Source: Trachelipus rathkii (lineage: Eukaryota > Arthropoda > Malacostraca > Isopoda > Trachelipodidae). Taken from it: DNA of 38,906 nucleotides. A program made the position numbers and the translations under genes. The stretch is from NCBI GenBank assembly GCA_015478945.1, contig JABUQX010002444.1, positions 47,501 through 86,406 of the forward strand, in the 5' to 3' direction. Within the stretch, counting starts at the first letter, position 1. Every line of letters begins with the position of its first letter. Positions 33,481 to 38,906 of this stretch are shown here, one piece after another. A model generated the notes under the pieces. The model was not told the origin of the DNA and searched no databases. It saw only the letters and a program-made list of their open reading frames with translations.

Positions 33481-36180
33481 CGCAGTTGTCTCTATTGGAC
33501 GAATAGAGTGGAAGGTTACTTAGGTGTTGACACAGCGTGAGCCTGCCTTGTCTGTGCTCTGTTCTCGTTAGCATGATAGCGGTCTCAGTTAGTGATAATG
33601 AGGCGACTTGCGAGCACTAGATGTGTATAGATTGTCTGGTAGTTATGATTATGCCGGATAGATGTTACCTATATCTCTAGCTATGTTACGTCAGTGTGTT
33701 TATTCGTGTATGTGACAGTATATTACCAGGAGATTGTTAGACGTTTCAGCGTCTAGTATCGGCGATTAGTGCTCAACTAGGGTTCACATGTCTGCGTGTG
33801 CATTCGGTGCGCGGATAGGTTAGACTTAGCGTGACTAGTGATATCATTACTCTATACTATACGTGATATCTGTGTACTATGGTTGTGGAGGCAAGTCGCT
33901 CGTTCTAGACGGTGAAGTGTGACTGATTATACTAGGCGTGTGTTTATACTGACGCTAATATTATTATAGCTGAATATACTACTGAAGGATGATATACTAG
34001 AGTGCGGTGTAGTCTACTATCGCTCGAGGTACCGGTGCTTGAGTTGATTTGTATATGTCAGCTAACATCGAGTGAGTAATGTATAGACGGAGTAGTAGAT
34101 AGGTAGACGATTAGCTGAATTTGAGCATTACTCTTCGAACCTCACTCATTAGTCGATCAGCATAAGTACGTTGTGCACGATGACGTAGATATGGACGTAA
34201 TGCTATTAGTCATAGTATACTCTGTCGTCACGATATTAGTTGATCCAGCTTGATTAGTGAAGCGTGGCCTCGAGGTCTCAGATGATAGATTTATATCCAC
34301 ATGTATGAGTATTCTGACTATGTGCACTTGGTCGTGTTATTAACAAATTATTTGTACGTTATATGTGAAATGGATAGAGAGTAGTCAGTTCTTAATTATA
34401 TATTCATTCTACGATAGGTGGGCTAGACTAGTTTCTACGGTATGTACACGATATTGACTTATGTATTTGATACTGAGTAGTGGATGATAGACGCGCAGTA
34501 AGTAGATGCACTTCTAGCACTAGTACTGTTGAGTTTTAGTGGTTGTAGTGGTGGAGTAGTGTTGCTTATCGAGATGACAATCTGGATGTTAATCACCTCA
34601 TGTTTTCGCTTACTGACGATAATGAGACAGCAGATACTAGATTCGTAGGAATCACGTTGGTATAGCTGAGTATATACATTTCGCTGTACACTAGGTAGAT
34701 CACGATTCTTCTCGTACGGTGATTATGCTACGTGACGGCGTCGCCAGACATACTTCGATCTGATCGATATCAGAAGTGCTGATATCTGCGTCAACTTATC
34801 GAAGGATATAACTCACGTGCTGTGGTCGTTCTCATCTTAGTAGCACAGAGCATGTGGTGCGATGACAGTTTGGTTCATGAGGAGGATGATTAGGATGTGT
34901 TGCTCTTACGATGACGACAGATGCGCAGTAGATTTGCTCGAGCTATGGCAGTTCATGACTGGTGTTGTAATTAGCTTAGAGTGGCAGTGTATGTACGTGA
35001 TGACTAGTTATAGGTACACTGAGCTTAGGTGTATGCTCGACACTGGGGCTTATATCTAACTGTCATGGGATATACTTGATCATATAGTGCATAGGGTCTG
35101 CAGTTACGTGAGTCATGTCACTCGATGCGCATAGAGAATAGGTCTGTGCATGTGTGGTGACGCTGTATCATATGTATTAGAAGTGAGAGGTAGGAATAAC
35201 ACATATGCGGTTGTTATTCTAGCTACGTTATGATAAGGAGTACTTGTATCGTGTGTCATTACATCGCACTAAGAGGACATATACTAGTGAGAGATTATGA
35301 GTACGTACTATACTGGGACTTCACGTGTACATTAGCTCGGATGAGCTCACGAATATAAGCATAGCTCTGAGCTAGCTACTTAGATTCTAGTATAGAGTAT
35401 TGACTATGTTACGTGATGTTATAGCGAATTGAGAGTCATGGTAGTGCATCTTGCGATAACGTCTGAGTGATCAGTAACCGCGCCTTAGCTAGGTCTTTGC
35501 TTCCGTACATTAAACATTATAGACGACTGCTGATGTGTGTCTTATCGAGTGAGGAACTCGATATTTCGATCTATACATGCTGGCTGAGCTATTTGATTAT
35601 GTGTAGAGCTTGATGTTCATACTAGACTCGTAGACTGGAGGGTAGAGTGCAGTTGAGTTGTCGAGTGTCTGTATATAGTGATGAAACAGTACATTCGATT
35701 ATATATTGGATTACGATAGAGACGTGATATTGACATCCAGGAATCGTATAACTTGCGTTTACTGTTGACGGATAGTATACGTGCATGATCATGATATACA
35801 GAGATGCAGACATCATTGTGACCATTGTAGAGTGAGACTGTGATAGCAGAGCACTGCTAGGATATCAGTATGGAGCATTCTCTGATGTCTTAGACCTATT
35901 AGTACATCATGACGACAGTCTGTATAGCGACGTTTAGATCAGTAGTATGTATATATATATAGGTGATCGCAGCTAGATCTTAGATCTATAGTCGATTAGT
36001 TGTAGTGATTCTGCTTATAGATGGACTCAGCGTGTGATATGCACGAGTACTGATGATACGAAGACCTATACGAACAGCGCGCATAGAGATACAGCGCTGA
36101 CTCATTGAGTTATAGCACGTAGTCACACTCTGTTGGTCGTATGTATGCAGGAGTAGCAGCTATAATTATCATGACATTTA
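33481..36180. other. 2.7-kb homopolymer-depleted block
   Basis: Over these 2,700 bases I count only about three runs of four or more identical bases (tttt near 34533 and 34602, gggg near 35045). Adjacent normal sequence has several such runs per 100 bases. The block is rich in tag, gat, tgt and acg steps, has more G than C on the plus strand, and contains no convincing gene. The nature of the block is unknown; consensus artefact or heavily degenerated repeat are the leading options. Confidence 0.75.
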
Positions 36181-36999
36181 TATCATGATTCATTTTGCTC
36201 ACCTTTTAAAATCGTTGATCATACTTCATAGTGCGTAGTATGTCGACTATTCGGTGCTGACGTCACGAAATGACATTGGTAGATACGTTGGAGATTCATC
36301 TATGACTTCGACTGAGAAAAAGAAACAGTTACTGAAAGTGTTGGATCCCGCTAAGAGCCTTATAATTTTTTGGCCAGATGCCTACCTCACTTAAGAGGAA
36401 CAATTCAAGTTATATATGTTTGGAAGACATAATTTACCTTGGCTGTACATAAACTCCAGGTGGCCCAAAGGGAGCATTTTTGCAAGTTTGTAAATTTTAT
36501 TTCCCACCAAATTGAAGTTTCGGTCAGGTGGATGTCTTAGGCTTCTTTTAACTAATAAGACTCTTTCAATAAATATAAAGATGTTCATGTGGGTTTGTAG
36601 GGAACATACAAACACAGAGTGGCGAATAAACAAACACATATGCTGTTAAGCTGCAAAGATAATGTTCTACACCGGCGTGCCGGTGACATCTCAAAATTAC
36701 CACAGCATTCCCTAAGAAAATCATCAGAAGCAAAATAAAAAAATATTTCTCAACTCACTAATCCACCTGTTGTGACATCACTCTATCTCTGGTACACCCC
36801 CCCTCCGCAATACGCCCGCTCTCGGGGGTAAAGCATCCATCGAATGAGGGAGTGTTGCACCCAGAATTTGTGCTCGCTTGCGACATCCCCGCCTTAGACT
36901 GCCCCGGAGCCGTTCAGTTCATTTGGAACACCATTCATTTTGAAACAGGGGAAAGAAAGAATGACACTCTACACAGACATCACATCAGTTCAGATTCTA
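36181..36999. other. Mixed stretch with a GC-richer island
   Basis: Normal homopolymer content returns abruptly at about 36185. From 36300 to 36640 there are frames on both strands that I cannot assign; a plus-strand run at about 36310-36385 could be the start of the hAT transposase to the right. From 36780 to 36930 GC content rises clearly, with runs of C and G. No gene is claimed. Confidence 0.45.
36670..36685. repeat. Perfect 7-bp inverted repeat with 2-base loop
   Basis: The bases caccggc and gccggtg are perfect reverse complements separated by gt. The hairpin is GC-rich and stands out in the surroundings. No T-run follows it and no gene ends here, so I assign no function. Confidence 0.7.
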
Positions 37000-37000
37000 A

Positions 37001-38816
37001 ATGAGAATCTCATTTCTCTATGCGTGGTACTCACTAAACTACCAACGGACCACATCGCTTAATAAGGTAACCGGAACGTGTAGCGTTTTTATAGCTTTAC
37101 TCTCCCGCGAAATGAAACCCGCTGTATATCCTCTAAAGGAACACATTGTATCCACAGGGCATTTGCCGCTAATTTTTCGACAAAAGTTCATGAAGTCAAC
37201 GAGGCAACTATTCGGGCCTTTGTAGAACTGAAAGCGCTTGACACAAAAACATAATTAGAAAGTCCATTGCCGAATTTTGTCACCGACCCGAAGACATCAA
37301 TCCGAAACTGAAATGCCCGAGAAAATGCGATGGCTTACTGGCTTTCGATGGTTTCCCCCACTGTTTAGATGTCTGGCCAAGAACGCGGCGTGTCCCAACA
37401 GCAATGATTCGGAGAACTAGTATTACAATAAGCATTAGTTCTTTCATTGCTCTTATCACGGACAACACAACCTCTAGTAGTAAACTGATTTGAACACAAT
37501 AAACCAGACACATCCCAGTTACTGCATGTGGGACTGTAAGGATAATATTAAATTCCTTATACGTTTTTTCGCGAGTACCGGTCTTGAGAATAGTAAATTC
37601 TACTGTCAAACCCATACCCAAGCCTTGCAAGGACCATATATGGGTCTTGAAACACACATAAACACCAGTGCATCAAGAGAAGTGTTTTAAAGGAGCACTT
37701 CTGTAGCTGAATCCGATGCTAAGCATCTAGAATCCTTATGCATTGTGGACATACATACAGCCACAAGAAAAAGGCGGCTTTTTAGTTGCATTCAGCGAGT
37801 GTACAGTCGTCCATTCAATCATTATGGCTATGCTATTGATCGCGAAGTACTCTCTTGCGATGTTGAGCCAGTTGTAGAATGTTCCAATCCAAGACCTTGG
37901 ATATCATCAAAACCTCGCAGAGCATTCAACATATTGTGGAAATGGTTAGGAGTCATCGGAAGATGAAGAAAAAATTCAACAGTTTTTTTGAAGTACTTAA
38001 AAGAAGCTCAATCAAATCGGCTCGAGCATTCTGGGGACTTTGATATGCTGAATATATCACGGATTTTTGGTAGGTAGCAGCACCACCACCGCAGCAAACC
38101 ATCCAGCAACAAATCCACGGAGTTCTGGAGAAGATCCCCTTAATAACCTCCCGTAATATACTGGATTACTGCATACACCTCCTTCTTTGGAATTAAACGC
38201 GGTTTCTACTGAAAAATAACCTGCTATGGCATTGACGATATCTACACCTCTTTCCCTAATGCTACTCCATAACAATCATGATTAAAGGAGATAGAACAGT
38301 TAAAATCTTTTATTAATTTTACACCACTTTCAGCGAAGGCATTTAAGAAGAGCTAGAACTTTTTGGTACAAAATTTGGGAGGACAAGAAACCTGAAGTTG
38401 TGAAAGAACTAAAAGAATCTTGTTCGTCTCCCTCAAGTCTTAAAGGAGACTGAACCTTTCCTTTCCGTCGACTGAACAAGGCTTTGGATGATACTCTCAG
38501 CCCAGTCATGCAGCCACCGTACAGTAGAACACTCTTTTCAGTACTCTCCGCCGAAGGATCAAGACCTTGGCTGCAAAAGTAACATATGAAACGAACGACA
38601 GGTTAAACGGACTGGCTCTGATGAGTGTACACAGAAAATCTATTGCTGTTTGACGAAATTATAGATTATTTTATTCAAACAGTAGCTGATAAATTGGCGT
38701 TGAACCCAAGGAAATTACTTTTTTTTAAAATAACTCCAATTTTGCAGCGGCCCGCAAGTGGAATGCTCCTTCAGAAATTTCCGATATCATTGTCTTTGAT
38801 ATTGATAATGTTTTAA
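37001..38816 (+). pseudogene. hAT transposase pseudogene (ZMYM1/52K-repressor-like, DUF4371 + hATC)
   Basis: Plus-strand fragments lie in family order. LKEHIVSTGHL (37133-37165) resembles the end of the TTF/ZMYM zinc-finger region. An open stretch at 37254-37496 ends with FIALITDNTTSSSKL, matching the DETTD-like strand of DUF4371. At 37879-38040 QSKTLDIIKTSQSIQHIVEM resembles the 'LQ.k.lDi..a...i' helix. At 38114-38194 FWRRSPLI and NILDYCIHLL match the 'YYR..ifiP.LD.li..L' segment. At 38340-38452 FWYKIWEDK follows. The block at 38537-38760 reads FSTLRRRIKT, then DRLNGLALMSVHRK, the hATC dimerisation domain. At least six frame changes and several stops separate them. Such genes are abundant as transposons in arthropods. 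No terminal repeats were found. Confidence 0.85.
38537..38760 (+). pseudogene. hATC dimerisation domain of second hAT element
   Basis: The frame from 38537 to 38653 reads FSTLRRRIKTLAA, then NDRLNGLALMSVHRK, and stops at 38651-38653. The next frame, from 38625, continues with LLFDEIIDYFIQ and LALNPRKLLF, the closing helix and basic end of the family. One indel near 38645 explains the change. The segment before it (38530-38536, the ERxFS position) reads VEH and then FS, so the conserved Glu is present and the Arg lost. This domain drives transposase dimerisation. Confidence 0.87.
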
Positions 38817-38906
38817 TAAATAATCTATTTTTAAATATTAACATTTAATTAAATAATACAATGTTCTAGTTTTATGTCTTCTTTTTTAATATTATATAAT
38901 ATATAT
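38817..38906. other. AT-rich end of window
   Basis: AT-rich sequence ending in the start of another TA tract at about 38888. No hAT terminus is seen before the window ends. Confidence 0.6.

Noticed and set aside
37280..37657. Minus-strand open stretch of 125 codons, one of the longest in the window
   Set aside because: The plus strand of the same DNA carries DUF4371-like transposase sequence in the correct order with its neighbours, so this is an antisense shadow.

Overview
This window looks like AT-rich, intron- and transposon-laden nuclear DNA of a eukaryote, most likely an invertebrate and plausibly an arthropod. The reasons are long TA microsatellites, a Ty3/gypsy retroelement with an apparent envelope remnant, and two different animal-type hAT transposases. 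There is no bacterial gene organisation, and I found no intact host gene, tRNA, rRNA or CRISPR array. Every recognisable protein is broken by frameshifts and stops. Several breaks sit in homopolymers, so part of the decay may be uncorrected long-read assembly error rather than biology.

Left part (about 0.8-9 kb, minus strand): a decayed Ty3/gypsy element reading from high to low coordinates. Domains occur in canonical order: weak gag-like sequence, aspartic protease (about 8.2-7.9 kb), a short internal tandem repeat (7.6-7.7 kb), reverse transcriptase (6.9-6.2 kb), RNase H (6.1-5.7 kb), and integrase with zinc-binding, core and GPF parts (5.5-4.5 kb). A Pol tail ends at 3680 beside a possible polypurine tract. 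Further downstream on the same strand, 1.6-0.78 kb carries what looks like the C-terminal half of an Env glycoprotein, which would make the element errantivirus-like. I could not identify LTRs.

Middle (about 9-28.8 kb): no recognisable gene. It is a series of (TA)n tracts at 10.6, 15.7, 17.4, 20.3 and 22.2 kb separated by quasi-random AT-rich sequence. I find three noisy direct copies of one previously unnamed repeat (about 20.6-21.9, 23.2-25.1 and 26.0-26.7 kb); the middle copy carries an insertion of about 450 bp. From 26.7 to 28.1 kb the plus strand is pyrimidine-rich.

Right part: a plus-strand hAT element of the GTF2IRD2/ZBED-like group (28,789-32,007). It has a C-terminal dimerisation domain, a classic right terminal inverted repeat and a candidate 8-bp target-site duplication. 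It is followed by a (CT)n-(TA)n microsatellite, then about 2.7 kb almost without homopolymer runs (33.5-36.2 kb), probably an assembly artefact or degenerate repeat. A second, different plus-strand hAT pseudogene of the ZMYM1/52K-repressor type (DUF4371 plus dimerisation domain) fills about 37.0-38.8 kb.

The genes do not form a pathway; the window is a graveyard of independent mobile elements set in simple repeats.
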